64,000 nucleotides of DNA from Rhizobacter sp. SG703 (GTDB lineage: Bacteria > Pseudomonadota > Gammaproteobacteria > Burkholderiales > Burkholderiaceae_C), in contig NZ_JAAZQK010000006.1 of NCBI RefSeq assembly GCF_012275445.1, forward strand, positions 186,001 through 250,000. The letters are read 5' to 3'. Shown here one piece after another: positions 48,499 through 58,495 of this stretch (its first letter is position 1; each line of letters starts with the position of its first letter). Both the position numbers and the translations under genes were made by a program. The notes beneath the pieces are model-generated. The model made no database searches, was not told where the DNA came from, and was given only the letters and a program-made list of their open reading frames with translations.

Positions 48499-49163
48499 GG
48501 GACCCCCTCCAGAAGAGTGTTGTTCGGCACGGCCCGCCGCCTTGCCAGCCACAGGCCGGCAACGCCTGCCAGCATCAGGATCGCTGTCGCCGGCTCCGGC
48601 ACCGGGCTGACGGACAGGCGGGTCACCACGGCAGACAGCACCGTTGAACCGTGGAACGCGTCGTGCATCGTGAAGTACCCCTCGGTCCAGCCGCTCGACA
48701 GCCAGCCATTGGCGGGAAACGCCGTTCCGATGAACGAGGTGTCGGGGCCGAACAGCGCCAGCTCATAGGTCACGCCGTTGGTCTTCTGCATGAATGAGAT
48801 GCCGTCCACCACCGTGCCGTCCGACCATCTCCAGTTGTCGTAGACCGCGACGCTGCGGCCCCCGCGCGCGAGGTCGGGCGAGCCCGACGGGAACTGCAGC
48901 CAGTTCTCGCTCGCGGGGTCGATGTAGAGATGGTCGGTGCCGGCCGTCGCGTCGAGAAACCGCGGATCGATCGGCTGGCTCGTGAAGCTCGCGGGATCGC
49001 GGTCGAAGACGTAATGGCCGGTGATGACGCTGTCGACAGGCGCATGACCCGCGGCGTCGAGCCGGACGGTGGCCGCGAAATCCACGGCCGTCTGCTCGGC
49101 GCGGACCCCCGCCGGAAGCAACACGCAGACCACCACGGCCGTGCAAAGGGCCTTCAGTGACAT
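48489..49163 (-). CDS. PEP-CTERM sorting-domain exported protein, copy 1
   Basis: A 224-residue paralogue of the downstream protein, with the same opening MSLKALCT and the same blocks HYVFDRDPASFTSQPIDPRF and LQFPSGSPDLARGG. Its PEP-CTERM tail reads VPEPATAILMLAGVAGLWLARRR, but here 14 residues follow the Arg cluster, where such proteins normally stop, and the gene runs 10 bases into the next one. This suggests a tandem duplication in which the first copy lost its stop. GGAGG precedes the ATG at 49161-49163. Exosortase genes are not in the window. Confidence 0.88.
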   Translation of the reverse strand: MSLKALCTAVVVCVLLPAGVRAEQTAVDFAATVRLDAAGHAPVDSVITGHYVFDRDPASFTSQPIDPRFLDATAGTDHLYIDPASENWLQFPSGSPDLARGGRSVAVYDNWRWSDGTVVDGISFMQKTNGVTYELALFGPDTSFIGTAFPANGWLSSGWTEGYFTMHDAFHGSTVLSAVVTRLSVSPVPEPATAILMLAGVAGLWLARRRAVPNNTLLEGVPCR

Positions 49164-49242
49164 CGAACACCTCCCCGACATTGTTGGTCGGCGCAGTGTA
49201 GGGAGCCCTGCGCCGGCTGTCGAGATCGAGGCGGCCACCCAA

Positions 49243-49275
49243 GAAAAAGGCCGGCAGGGACCACCCTGCCGGCCT
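49243..49275 (-). terminator. Rho-independent terminator after the MFS transporter gene
   Basis: A perfect 12-bp stem (arms 49248-49259 and 49264-49275, loop of four) is followed on the minus strand by TTTTTCTT. It lies 25 bases past the stop of the MFS gene and before the PEP-CTERM pair. Confidence 0.9.
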
Positions 49276-49300
49276 CGCCTGGTTCAATTTGCGCGCGCGA

Positions 49301-50980
49301 TCAATCGCTCGCGTAGATGTCCACGTCCTTGGTCTCCTTCACGAACAGCATCCCCACCACGAAGGTGATCGATGCGAACACGATCGGGTACCACAGGCCG
49401 TTGTACATGTTGCCGGTCTGCGCGACGATCGCGAGCCCGGTGGCCGGCAGCAGCCCGCCGAACCAGCCGTTGCCGATGTGGTACGGCAGGCTCATCGAGG
49501 TGTAGCGGATGCGCGTCGGGAACATCTCGACCAGCATCGCGGCGATCGGGCCGTAGACCATCGTCACGTAGATCACCAGCAACGTCAGGATCGCCACCAG
49601 AGTCCACCACTGGCCGCTCATGAACGAGATCGGCTTGGCCTTCGCCGGGTAGCCGTGCTCCTTCAGCGCCGCCGACACCTCCTTCTTGAACGCCGCGTCC
49701 TTGGCCTTGGCTTCGTCGGCCGGCAGGCCCTTCGACGCGAAGGATTCGATCGTCTTGTCGCCGATCGTGATCTTCGCCGGGCCGGTGCCGGCCACGTTCT
49801 CGTAGCTCACCGAGCCGGCCGCCAGCACCTGCTTGGCGATGTCGCACGAGCTGGTGAACTTGGCGACGCCGGTCGGGTTGAACTGGAACGAGCACTCCGA
49901 CGGGTCGGCCGTCACCGTGACGCGGGCGCTCTTCTGGGCCGCCGCGAGTTCGGGGTTGGCCGTCTCGGTCAGCGCCTTGAACAGCGGGAAGTAGGTCAGC
50001 GCCGCGATCAGGCAGCCGGCCATGATGATCGGCTTGCGGCCGATCTTGTCCGACAGCGAACCGAAGACGATGAAGAACGGCGTGCCGATCAGCAGCGCGG
50101 CCGCGATCAGCACGTTGGCCGTCGCCCCGTCGACCTTCAGCGCGCCGGTCAGGAAGAACAGCGCATAGAACTGGCCGGTGTACCAGACCACCGCCTGGCC
50201 CATCGTCAGCCCGACCAGCGCCAGGATCACGATCTTCAGGTTCTTCCACTGGCCGAACGACTCGGTCAGCGGCGCCTTCGAGGTCTTGCCCTCTTCCTTC
50301 ATCTTCTTGAAGGCCGGCGACTCGTTCATCGACAGGCGGATCCAGACGCTGACGGCCAGCAGCAGGATCGAGACCAGGAACGGAATGCGCCAGCCCCAGT
50401 CGGCGAAGGCCTCTTCACCGATCCAGGTGCGCGTGCCCAGGATCACCAGCAGCGACAGGAACAGCCCGAGCGTCGCGGTGGTCTGGATCCACGAGGTGAA
50501 TGCACCGCGCTTGCCGTGCGGCGCGTGCTCGGCCACGTAGGTGGCGGCACCGCCGTACTCGCCGCCGAGCGCCAGGCCCTGCAGCAGCCGCAGGCCGATC
50601 AGGATCACCGGCGCGGCAACGCCGATCGAGGAATAGGCCGGCAGCACGCCGACGATGAAAGTCGACAAGCCCATGATCAGGATCGTCACCAGGAAGGTGT
50701 ATTTGCGCCCGATCATGTCGCCCAGCCGCCCGAACACCAGCGCGCCGAACGGCCGCACGATGAAGCCGGCGGCGAACGCCAGCAGCGAGAAGATGACCTG
50801 CGAGGCCGGGTCGAGGTTCGAGAAGAACTGCTTGCCGATGATGGCCGCGAGCGTGCCGTACAGGTAGAAGTCGTACCACTCGAACACGGTGCCGAGGCTG
50901 GACGCGAAGATGACCTTGCGCTCCTCCGCCGTCATGGGCGCCGCGGGATTGCGTGCCGGTTTGGCCACTGCAGTTGCCAT
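49301..50980 (-). CDS. MFS (metabolite:proton symporter, ProP/KgtP-like) transporter with a large insert
   Basis: A 559-residue inner-membrane carrier of the MHS family, which import organic acids or betaines with protons. FEWYDFYLYGTLA in TM1, GRLGDMIGRKYTF between TM2 and TM3, GLRLLQGLALGGEYGGA and GSLSDKIGRKPII are family motifs. About 110 residues (roughly 340-452) with two Cys interrupt the usual 430-residue plan between late membrane segments and are probably periplasmic. AGGAG lies before the ATG. It stands alone, with its own terminator; substrate unknown. Confidence 0.92.
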   Translation of the reverse strand: MATAVAKPARNPAAPMTAEERKVIFASSLGTVFEWYDFYLYGTLAAIIGKQFFSNLDPASQVIFSLLAFAAGFIVRPFGALVFGRLGDMIGRKYTFLVTILIMGLSTFIVGVLPAYSSIGVAAPVILIGLRLLQGLALGGEYGGAATYVAEHAPHGKRGAFTSWIQTTATLGLFLSLLVILGTRTWIGEEAFADWGWRIPFLVSILLLAVSVWIRLSMNESPAFKKMKEEGKTSKAPLTESFGQWKNLKIVILALVGLTMGQAVVWYTGQFYALFFLTGALKVDGATANVLIAAALLIGTPFFIVFGSLSDKIGRKPIIMAGCLIAALTYFPLFKALTETANPELAAAQKSARVTVTADPSECSFQFNPTGVAKFTSSCDIAKQVLAAGSVSYENVAGTGPAKITIGDKTIESFASKGLPADEAKAKDAAFKKEVSAALKEHGYPAKAKPISFMSGQWWTLVAILTLLVIYVTMVYGPIAAMLVEMFPTRIRYTSMSLPYHIGNGWFGGLLPATGLAIVAQTGNMYNGLWYPIVFASITFVVGMLFVKETKDVDIYASD

Positions 50981-51145
50981 TGGAATGTCTCCTTGTCGTC
51001 AGACTCCCTGCCGAACGGCGGGGCGTGCCGCATCTTCCCGACGCCCTCTGACCCATCCCTGACACCAAGCTGAACGCCGGCTGACAACTTCAGTGACAAC
51101 CCTGACGAATCGTTTCTCATTGCGGGAAACGAGGGATGTCCCGAC

Positions 51146-51790
51146 CTAGGGCTTACGCTGAATTCCTGACGGCTGCCGCGCCGCGACGTCCCACGCCGGC
51201 CCGTCGAACCACGGATCGCCGGCGAGGTAGCCCTGCAGCAGCTCCAGCCCGTCCAGCCCCCAGAACAGCCGACCGTCGACCTCGACGGTCGGCACGCCGA
51301 AGAGGCCGAGCGCCGCGGCCCGCGCGGTGGCGGCCTTCAGCGCCGCCTTGACCTCGTCGCCCTGCGGATCGAGCCCCGGCTGCAGCCGCTGCGCGAGCTC
51401 GCCCAGCCGCTGCGGGTCGTTCGCATCGGCGCCGCCGCGCCACACGTGGTGCATCAACTGCTCGCAGACCCAGCGGTTCGGCGTGTCGAACGGGCCGCGG
51501 CAGGCCAGCCCGAGCCGCAGCAGTGCCAGCGGGTTGAACGGATGCTGAGCCGGCAATTGCATCGGGATGCCGTGCCGGTGCGCGAGCCACGCGACCTGCC
51601 GGTAGGTCCAGTCGCGTTTCGGGCCGATCTCGGCGGGGCCCTTCTGCCCCCAGTGCGCCAGCAGCCCGGCGAACAGCACCGGTTGGTAGACCACCTCGAC
51701 ACCGTGCCCCTGCAGCACCTGCGGCAGGCGCTCGAACGCGAGGTACGCGTACGGTGAGATCACGTCGAACCAGAACCGCAGCTGCTTCAT
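51146..51790 (-). CDS. 2-hydroxychromene-2-carboxylate isomerase-like DsbA-family protein
   Basis: A 214-residue thioredoxin-fold protein of the HCCA isomerase / kappa-GST group. It shows FWFDVISPYAYLAFERL (the active Ser in SPY), LLAHWGQKGPAEIGPKR and the C-terminal GLFGVPTVEVDGRLFWG. In naphthalene pathways the enzyme isomerises hydroxychromene carboxylate, but isolated copies are mostly general GSH-dependent proteins. The ATG overlaps the DUF1289 stop as ATGA, so it is co-translated with it. Confidence 0.9.
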   Translation of the reverse strand: MKQLRFWFDVISPYAYLAFERLPQVLQGHGVEVVYQPVLFAGLLAHWGQKGPAEIGPKRDWTYRQVAWLAHRHGIPMQLPAQHPFNPLALLRLGLACRGPFDTPNRWVCEQLMHHVWRGGADANDPQRLGELAQRLQPGLDPQGDEVKAALKAATARAAALGLFGVPTVEVDGRLFWGLDGLELLQGYLAGDPWFDGPAWDVAARQPSGIQRKP

Positions 51791-51993
51791 CGCGATCGCT
51801 CCCCATCGACGGCGGACGCCTGCGCCTTGCGCAGGTCGATCGCCTGCCAGACCTGCCGCTTGCCGTCGTCGTCCAGCGTCGACCAGGCCGCGATCTCGTC
51901 GATCGTGCGCCAGCAGCCGCTGCACAGCCCGCTGGCCGCGTCCATCCGGCAGACGTTCACGCAGGGGCTCGGGACGGCGGCCGCGTCGTTCAT
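51787..51993 (-). CDS. DUF1289 small Cys-rich protein
   Basis: A 68-residue protein with SPCVNVCRMDAASGLCSGCWRT, the four-Cys DUF1289 signature, followed by IAAWSTLDDDGKRQVW. The family probably binds a metal or Fe-S cluster; its role is unknown. Its ATG shares a base with the upstream thioredoxin-like stop (TGATG), and its stop overlaps the isomerase start. The three genes form a tight unit. Confidence 0.9.
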   Translation of the reverse strand: MNDAAAVPSPCVNVCRMDAASGLCSGCWRTIDEIAAWSTLDDDGKRQVWQAIDLRKAQASAVDGERSR

Positions 51994-52511
51994 CAGGTCA
52001 GCACCAGTTCGGCGATGTCGTCCCACAGCGACGCATCGATGCGCCCGCGCACCTGCTTCACCTCGCGGTGCTGCTTGTCGAGGATGAACGACGTCGGGGT
52101 CTGCGCCATCGCGCCGAAATCGTCGCGGTGGGTCGCATCGGCGCGCCACAGCATCGGGAACTGCTGCTTCATCGGCACGACGCGGTTCAGGATCGCGTCG
52201 TACTCGCGCACCGCCGACAGGCTGCGGTCGAGGCTCACGGCCACCAGCTGAAACGGCTTGTCGCGCCAGGCTTCGTAGTTCGCGCGCAGCTCGGGCATCT
52301 TGTCGCGGCACACCGGGCAGTCGGTCGACCAGAAGAACACCAGCAGCGCCTTGCCGAGGTCCTGCGACGATTCGTAGCGCCGGCCCTCCAGCGTGTTGCC
52401 GGCCACGGCATGGACCGGCGCCGGCGCGGCGCGCAGCGGCAGCGCGGTGCCGAGCGCGGCCAGCGTGGTGGCCGACAGGAAGGAACGGCGATCGATGATG
52501 CGAGACGTCAT
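51993..52511 (-). CDS. TlpA/ResA-like thioredoxin-fold exported protein
   Basis: A 172-residue peroxiredoxin/TlpA-like protein. Twin-arginine-like RRSFLSATT signal at 8-28, then FFWSTDCPVCRDKMPEL with the redox pair C65-P-V-C68, VAVSLDRSLSAV and TPTSFILDKQHREV with the cis-Pro. It probably acts in the periplasm reducing or protecting disulfides or c-type haem ligands. The ATG at 52509-52511 is chosen for the signal peptide. Confidence 0.9.
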   Translation of the reverse strand: MTSRIIDRRSFLSATTLAALGTALPLRAAPAPVHAVAGNTLEGRRYESSQDLGKALLVFFWSTDCPVCRDKMPELRANYEAWRDKPFQLVAVSLDRSLSAVREYDAILNRVVPMKQQFPMLWRADATHRDDFGAMAQTPTSFILDKQHREVKQVRGRIDASLWDDIAELVLT

Positions 52512-52564
52512 GGCGCGGCCTGCGGAAGTGGAGTTGTCGCTTGGTCGCGCGGGCCGGTGGAGCA

Positions 52565-53080
52565 TTACGCCGCCGGTGCGGCCGGCGTGACGTGTGCAAC
52601 GTCTTGCGTGACGTCGGCCACCGGCGCCTGCGTCAACCCCTGCAGCTCGGCCGGGCTCAGCCGGAACACGCCTTTCGGATGCCCGGCCGCCGCCCAGATC
52701 TCGTCGAAGCGCAGCAGTTCGCGGTCGATCAGCGTCACCGGCGTGTTCGCATGCCCCACCGGCGACACGCCGCCAATCGTGAAGCCGGTGCGCGCCTTGA
52801 CGAAATCGGCATCGGCACGGCCCAGCGCGCCGGCCAGCGCCGCCACTTTCTTCTCGTCGACGCGGCGGTCGCCCGAGGTCACGACCAGCACCGCGACGTC
52901 GTCGGCCCGGCGCCGGAAGATCACGCTCTTCGCGATCTGGCCGAGCTGCACGCCCAGCGCATCGGCCGCCTCCTGTGCGGTGCGGGCGTTCACCTGCAGC
53001 AGGATCGGCGCATGCGGGTGGCCGAGCGTGCCCAGCACCGCGCTGACGTGGCGGAAGCCGTCGGGCAGGTCCTGCATCAT
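52565..53080 (-). CDS. YbaK/EbsC-type aminoacyl-tRNA deacylase-like protein
   Basis: A 171-residue member of the YbaK/ProX family, which hydrolyse mischarged tRNAs. It has QIAKSVIFRR with the conserved Lys, VLVVTSGDRRVDEKKVA, FTIGGVSPVGH and LLRFDEIWAAAGHPKGVF. The last 20 residues are an Ala/Val-rich tail. It begins with two adjacent ATG codons (53078-53080 and 53075-53077). It lies between the HMG-CoA lyase gene and the thioredoxin-like gene on the same strand. Confidence 0.9.
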   Translation of the reverse strand: MMQDLPDGFRHVSAVLGTLGHPHAPILLQVNARTAQEAADALGVQLGQIAKSVIFRRRADDVAVLVVTSGDRRVDEKKVAALAGALGRADADFVKARTGFTIGGVSPVGHANTPVTLIDRELLRFDEIWAAAGHPKGVFRLSPAELQGLTQAPVADVTQDVAHVTPAAPAA

Positions 53081-53123
53081 GACGACCCCTCGCTCGATGG
53101 GTACATCGATCGATCCCCCGAGG

Positions 53124-53168
53124 GGATGCGGGCCGGCTTGGGAGCGGCCCGGCGCTCGGCCCGCTTCA
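53124..53168 (-). repeat. Palindromic intergenic repeat, family B copy 2 (contains a TGA stop)
   Basis: A 45-base near copy of 7036-7078, with outer arms GCGGGCCG (53128-53135) and CGGCCCGC (53157-53164). Its right end supplies the TGA stop (53166-53168) of the HMG-CoA lyase gene, just as copy 1 does for the ferritin-like gene. Confidence 0.7.
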
Positions 53169-54089
53169 TGCCTTCGCCTCCGCCGCGGCCGCCCGCTTCG
53201 CCAGCAGGGCCTTGCCGGCGCGCGACACCGGCGCGCGCCCCAGCACCTGCGAGATGTAGTTGCCGGCGTCGACCAGCGCATCGAGGTCGATCCCGGTGTC
53301 GATGCCCAGCCCGTCCAGCATGAACAGCACGTCTTCGGTCGCGACGTTGCCGGTCGCGCCCTTCGCATACGGGCAGCCGCCCAGCCCGGCCGCGCTGGCG
53401 TCGAAGGTGTGCACGCCCATCTCGAGGCTCGCGTAGATGTTGGCCAGCGCCTGGCCGTAGGTGTCGTGGAAATGCCCGCTCACCTCCACCAGCGGGTAGT
53501 GGCGCAGCGCGCGTTCCAGCGCGGCCTGTGCCCGCTTCGGCGTGCCGACCCCGATGGTGTCGGCCACGCCGCAGTGGTCGACGCCGATGCCGCGCATCAG
53601 CCGCACGACGCGCTCGACCTCGTCGGGGCTGACCTCGCCCTGGTACGGGCAGCCGAGCGCGCACGAGATGGCGCCGCGCACCTTGATGCCGTTCGCGTGC
53701 GCTGCGTCGACCACCGGGCGGAAGCGCTCGATGCTCTCTTCGATGCTGCAGTTGATGTTGCGCTGGCTGAAGGCCTCGCTGGCGGCGCCGAACACGACGA
53801 TCTCGTCGGGCTTCGTCGCGAGCGCCGCCTCGAAGCCGCGCAGGTTCGGCGTCAGCACCGAGTAGCGCACGCCGGGTTGGCGCCGCAGGCCGGCCATCAC
53901 CTCGGCGTTGTCGGCCATCTGCGGCACCCACTTGGGGCTCACGAAGCTGGTGACCTCGATCTCGCGCAGCCCGGCCGCCTGCAGCCGGTGCACCAGCTCG
54001 ATCTTGTGCGCGGCGGCTACCTGCTTCGCTTCGTTCTGCAATCCATCGCGTGGACTGACGTCGACCAGCGTGACGTGGGTTGGAATCAT
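53166..54089 (-). CDS. liuE: Hydroxymethylglutaryl-CoA lyase
   Basis: Splits HMG-CoA to acetyl-CoA and acetoacetate, the last step of leucine degradation. The 307-residue TIM-barrel enzyme shows VSPRDGLQNE, EVTSFVSPKWVPQMAD, ISCALGCPYQGEV, HFHDTYGQALANI (metal His pair) and GLGGCPYAKGATGNVATED with the catalytic Cys. It belongs with the carboxylase and hydratase genes upstream, although a small rightward gene interrupts the strand. Also called mvaB/yngG. Its TGA is part of a palindromic repeat. Confidence 0.95.
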   Translation of the reverse strand: MIPTHVTLVDVSPRDGLQNEAKQVAAAHKIELVHRLQAAGLREIEVTSFVSPKWVPQMADNAEVMAGLRRQPGVRYSVLTPNLRGFEAALATKPDEIVVFGAASEAFSQRNINCSIEESIERFRPVVDAAHANGIKVRGAISCALGCPYQGEVSPDEVERVVRLMRGIGVDHCGVADTIGVGTPKRAQAALERALRHYPLVEVSGHFHDTYGQALANIYASLEMGVHTFDASAAGLGGCPYAKGATGNVATEDVLFMLDGLGIDTGIDLDALVDAGNYISQVLGRAPVSRAGKALLAKRAAAAEAKA

Positions 54090-54194
54090 GACTTATGTCT
54101 CGATTGGAAGAACCGCGTGCGGCAACCCCCTTTGTCCGGGGATGGCGAGCCGTGCGGGGTCTGTCGAAGATACCCGAACTGACTGGAGCACGTC

Positions 54195-54629
54195 GTGTCC
54201 ACACCCACCGAACTGCGCATCGCGACCCGAATCCACTTCGGCCTGAAGCAATGGCTCGGTGAAGGCATCGACGTCGAGGCGATGCTGCGGCAGCCCGACG
54301 AAGCGCGCGAGATCCTGTTCGTGTGCCAGGCGTCCGGCAACGCCGACCTGCAATCGCTGGCGCGGCAGTGGCTGGCAGCGAGCGGGGAGCGCAAGAAGGC
54401 GTCCCGGCCGCGCCCCGCGCAGCCGGCAGAACAGAAAACTGCGCCAAAGACCCCGCAGAAGCCCGCCGCGACGCGCGCTTCTGCCAAGCAGGACCTGGCC
54501 TGGGCCCGCGACACCAGCGGCTTCGGCGTCACCCAACCGGCCGAGTTGTCGCCGCCGGAGCCGGACACCACCGGCGCCCGTTGGCACAAGCCGTCGAGCT
54601 GGCTGCGCATCGGATCTGGCCGCCACTGA
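54195..54629 (+). CDS. Hypothetical protein, basic Pro/Ala-rich middle
   Basis: A 144-residue protein starting at a GTG (54195) with GGAG upstream. Residues 1-65 look like a folded helical domain (ELRIATRIHFGLKQWLGEGI, ILFVCQASGNADLQSLARQW); 66-100 are a Lys/Pro/Ala-rich linker; the rest holds DTSGFGVTQPAELSPPEP and a Trp pair. It reads right, against the surrounding leucine-degradation genes. No family recognised; frame quality and a plausible ribosome site make it likely real. Confidence 0.65.
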   Translation: MSTPTELRIATRIHFGLKQWLGEGIDVEAMLRQPDEAREILFVCQASGNADLQSLARQWLAASGERKKASRPRPAQPAEQKTAPKTPQKPAATRASAKQDLAWARDTSGFGVTQPAELSPPEPDTTGARWHKPSSWLRIGSGRH

Positions 54630-54651
54630 ACGTCGGCCTGCAAACACTCCC

Positions 54652-54675
54652 CCGTTCGGGCTGAGCCTGTCGAAG
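54652..54675. repeat. Single arm of dispersed element, family C
   Basis: Twenty-four bases matching one arm of the inverted repeat at 34563-34628, core CTGAGCCTGTCGAAG at 54661-54675. It lies between the convergent hypothetical gene and the carboxylase gene. Confidence 0.7.
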
Positions 54676-54699
54676 CCCATCGCACACAAGCCGTTCAGG

Positions 54700-56694
<1,995 letters not shown>

Positions 56695-56710
56695 GTTGTC
56701 GTCTCCGGAA

Positions 56711-57865
56711 TCAGGGCGTCCACACCACGTCGTTGTCGACCGCGTACAGCTTGCAGGGCTCGCCCTTGCGCTGGCAGAAGCCCAGGGCACGGCCGAGGGC
56801 CCAGTCGCCGCTGGCGGTGCCGGCTGCACCTTTGGGACCGACGGCATAGGCGCGCGGCAGCTTCGAGGCGAGGAACTTGCGGTAGTGGCCTTCGCGCGTC
56901 GCGGCATTGACCGGCACCTTGTCGACCTCGTCGACGGCGGCGAACCCCGACGCCGGCGGGCGCGCGATCGTGCCCGGCTTGTCGAAGCCCAGCTTCGCCA
57001 GGAAGGCCTCGGCATACGGCACCCAGTGGTCCATGTCGAAGCCGACCGCGCCGTGGCCGTTCTGGCCGGCCGCCGCCAGCGTGTGGAACTCGGCCTGGCC
57101 GCCGCCGGCGGTCCAGGCCTCGTGCCAGCGGCGCGGCACATCCGGCCCCCAGTAGAGGTCGTTCTCCCAGTAGAGCCACAGCATCGGTGCCGTCGCGCTG
57201 CGCGCCTGGTCCTTCCACAGCAGCTCGATCTGCTGCGGGCTGCAGGGGTTGCGCGGGCGGCCGTCCGGATCGCCACCGCTGCCGCCCGAGAAGTTGATCG
57301 CACCCACCAGGCCGGGCGGGTGCCGCGACACGGTGGCGACCGCCGTCAGGCCGCCCGCCGACTGGCCCATCACGAGCCAGCGCGAGGTGTCGACGTAGGG
57401 CAGCGTCTTCGCGAAGGCCAGCGTAGCCATCACCTGGTCGGCCACCGCGACGGCCATCGGCCCGGGCCGCCGCGACTGGCAGGTGCCGGTGTCCTCCGGG
57501 TCGAAATCGCCATAGGTGTCGGCGTAGCCCACGCGCGTCGGCAGCAGCACCGCGAAGCCCTTGCCGACGAGGTAGCGCGACAGCCACTCGTAGCGCTGGC
57601 GGCCTTGCGCCGATCGCTTCTCGGCCGTCGCGCGGCCGTGGTTCATGATGACGAGCGGAAACGGCCCGTCGCCTGCCGGGCGGAAGATCATCACCGGGAT
57701 CTGCCGCGTCTGCTGCTTGCCGTACAGGTCGGTCACGGTGACGCCGATGAACTGCGTCTCCTCGCGCAAGTCCTTCAGCACGGCCGCCTCGTCCGAGGCC
57801 TGCGCACCGGCACGAGCCGCCGACAGGCCCAGCCACAGCGCAACGATGAACCAGCGCACGGTCAT
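56711..57865 (-). CDS. Exported alpha/beta hydrolase (dienelactone hydrolase-like)
   Basis: A 384-residue protein with a signal peptide (1-22), an oxyanion strand LVIMNHGR, the nucleophile GQSAGG (Ser169), LWLYWENDLYWGP and a late GQNGHGAVG that may hold the His. Two Cys pairs suggest disulfides in the periplasm. The substrate is unknown; it has no evident role in leucine breakdown. Its ATG (57863-57865) overlaps the DUF4126 stop as ATGA, so it is firmly embedded in the liu unit. Confidence 0.85.
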   Translation of the reverse strand: MTVRWFIVALWLGLSAARAGAQASDEAAVLKDLREETQFIGVTVTDLYGKQQTRQIPVMIFRPAGDGPFPLVIMNHGRATAEKRSAQGRQRYEWLSRYLVGKGFAVLLPTRVGYADTYGDFDPEDTGTCQSRRPGPMAVAVADQVMATLAFAKTLPYVDTSRWLVMGQSAGGLTAVATVSRHPPGLVGAINFSGGSGGDPDGRPRNPCSPQQIELLWKDQARSATAPMLWLYWENDLYWGPDVPRRWHEAWTAGGGQAEFHTLAAAGQNGHGAVGFDMDHWVPYAEAFLAKLGFDKPGTIARPPASGFAAVDEVDKVPVNAATREGHYRKFLASKLPRAYAVGPKGAAGTASGDWALGRALGFCQRKGEPCKLYAVDNDVVWTP

Positions 57866-58488
57866 GAACCCTCCCCGGCAGCACCGGCGGTGCCGCGCGT
57901 CATTGAAGAAAAGCGGCGCACCAGCTGCCGCAGGAACTTCGCCAGCACCCACACCAGCGCCGCCGACACCGCGAGCGCGAGCACCAGGAACGCCGCCAAC
58001 ACCAGTGGATGCGTCCACGACAGCCACAGCACCGCCGGCACCAGGCCATCGCCGAGCAGCGACAAGCCGATATTCGAGAACGGTTCGGGCGAGGTGTTGA
58101 CCGCCGCGCGCGTGGTGGCTTTCGCGACGTGGCTGCTGGCCGCCAGCCCGCCGCCCAGCACCGCGGCGATGCCGGCCCAGGTCGCCTGGTCGGCGCCGAA
58201 CACCGCAGCGGCGAGCGCCGCACCGGCCGGAATGCGCAGCACCGTGTGCAGCACGTCCCACAGGCTGTCGACGCCGGGGACCTTGTCGGCGAAGAACTCG
58301 ACGCCCAGCATCAGCCCGCTCGCACCCAGCATCAGCGGGTGCTGCAGCAGGCGCAGCCCGTGCGGCAGATCGACCCAGCCAAGGGCCCCGGCGGCGCCGG
58401 TCAGGAACAGCACCGCGTACAGGCGCAGCCCGCTGGCCCAGCCGAGCGCGGCGGCGATCGCGAGCAGTTGCGGCGTGTCGAGGTTCAT
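57862..58488 (-). CDS. DUF4126 membrane protein
   Basis: A 208-residue membrane protein with about five to six hydrophobic segments. LAIAAALGWASGLRLYAVLFLTGAAG, FFADKVPGVDSLWDVLHTVLRIPAGA and ASSHVAKATTRAAVNTSPEPFSN are DUF4126 signatures. Function unknown. It lies seven bases after the liuC stop and overlaps the next hydrolase gene, so it is translated with them. Confidence 0.9.
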   Translation of the reverse strand: MNLDTPQLLAIAAALGWASGLRLYAVLFLTGAAGALGWVDLPHGLRLLQHPLMLGASGLMLGVEFFADKVPGVDSLWDVLHTVLRIPAGAALAAAVFGADQATWAGIAAVLGGGLAASSHVAKATTRAAVNTSPEPFSNIGLSLLGDGLVPAVLWLSWTHPLVLAAFLVLALAVSAALVWVLAKFLRQLVRRFSSMTRGTAGAAGEGS

Positions 58489-58495
58489 GGCGGGG

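Noticed and set aside
52554-52590. Hairpin at the end of the YbaK-like gene considered as a terminator
   Set aside because: The stem is short, lies inside the coding end and has no T-run.
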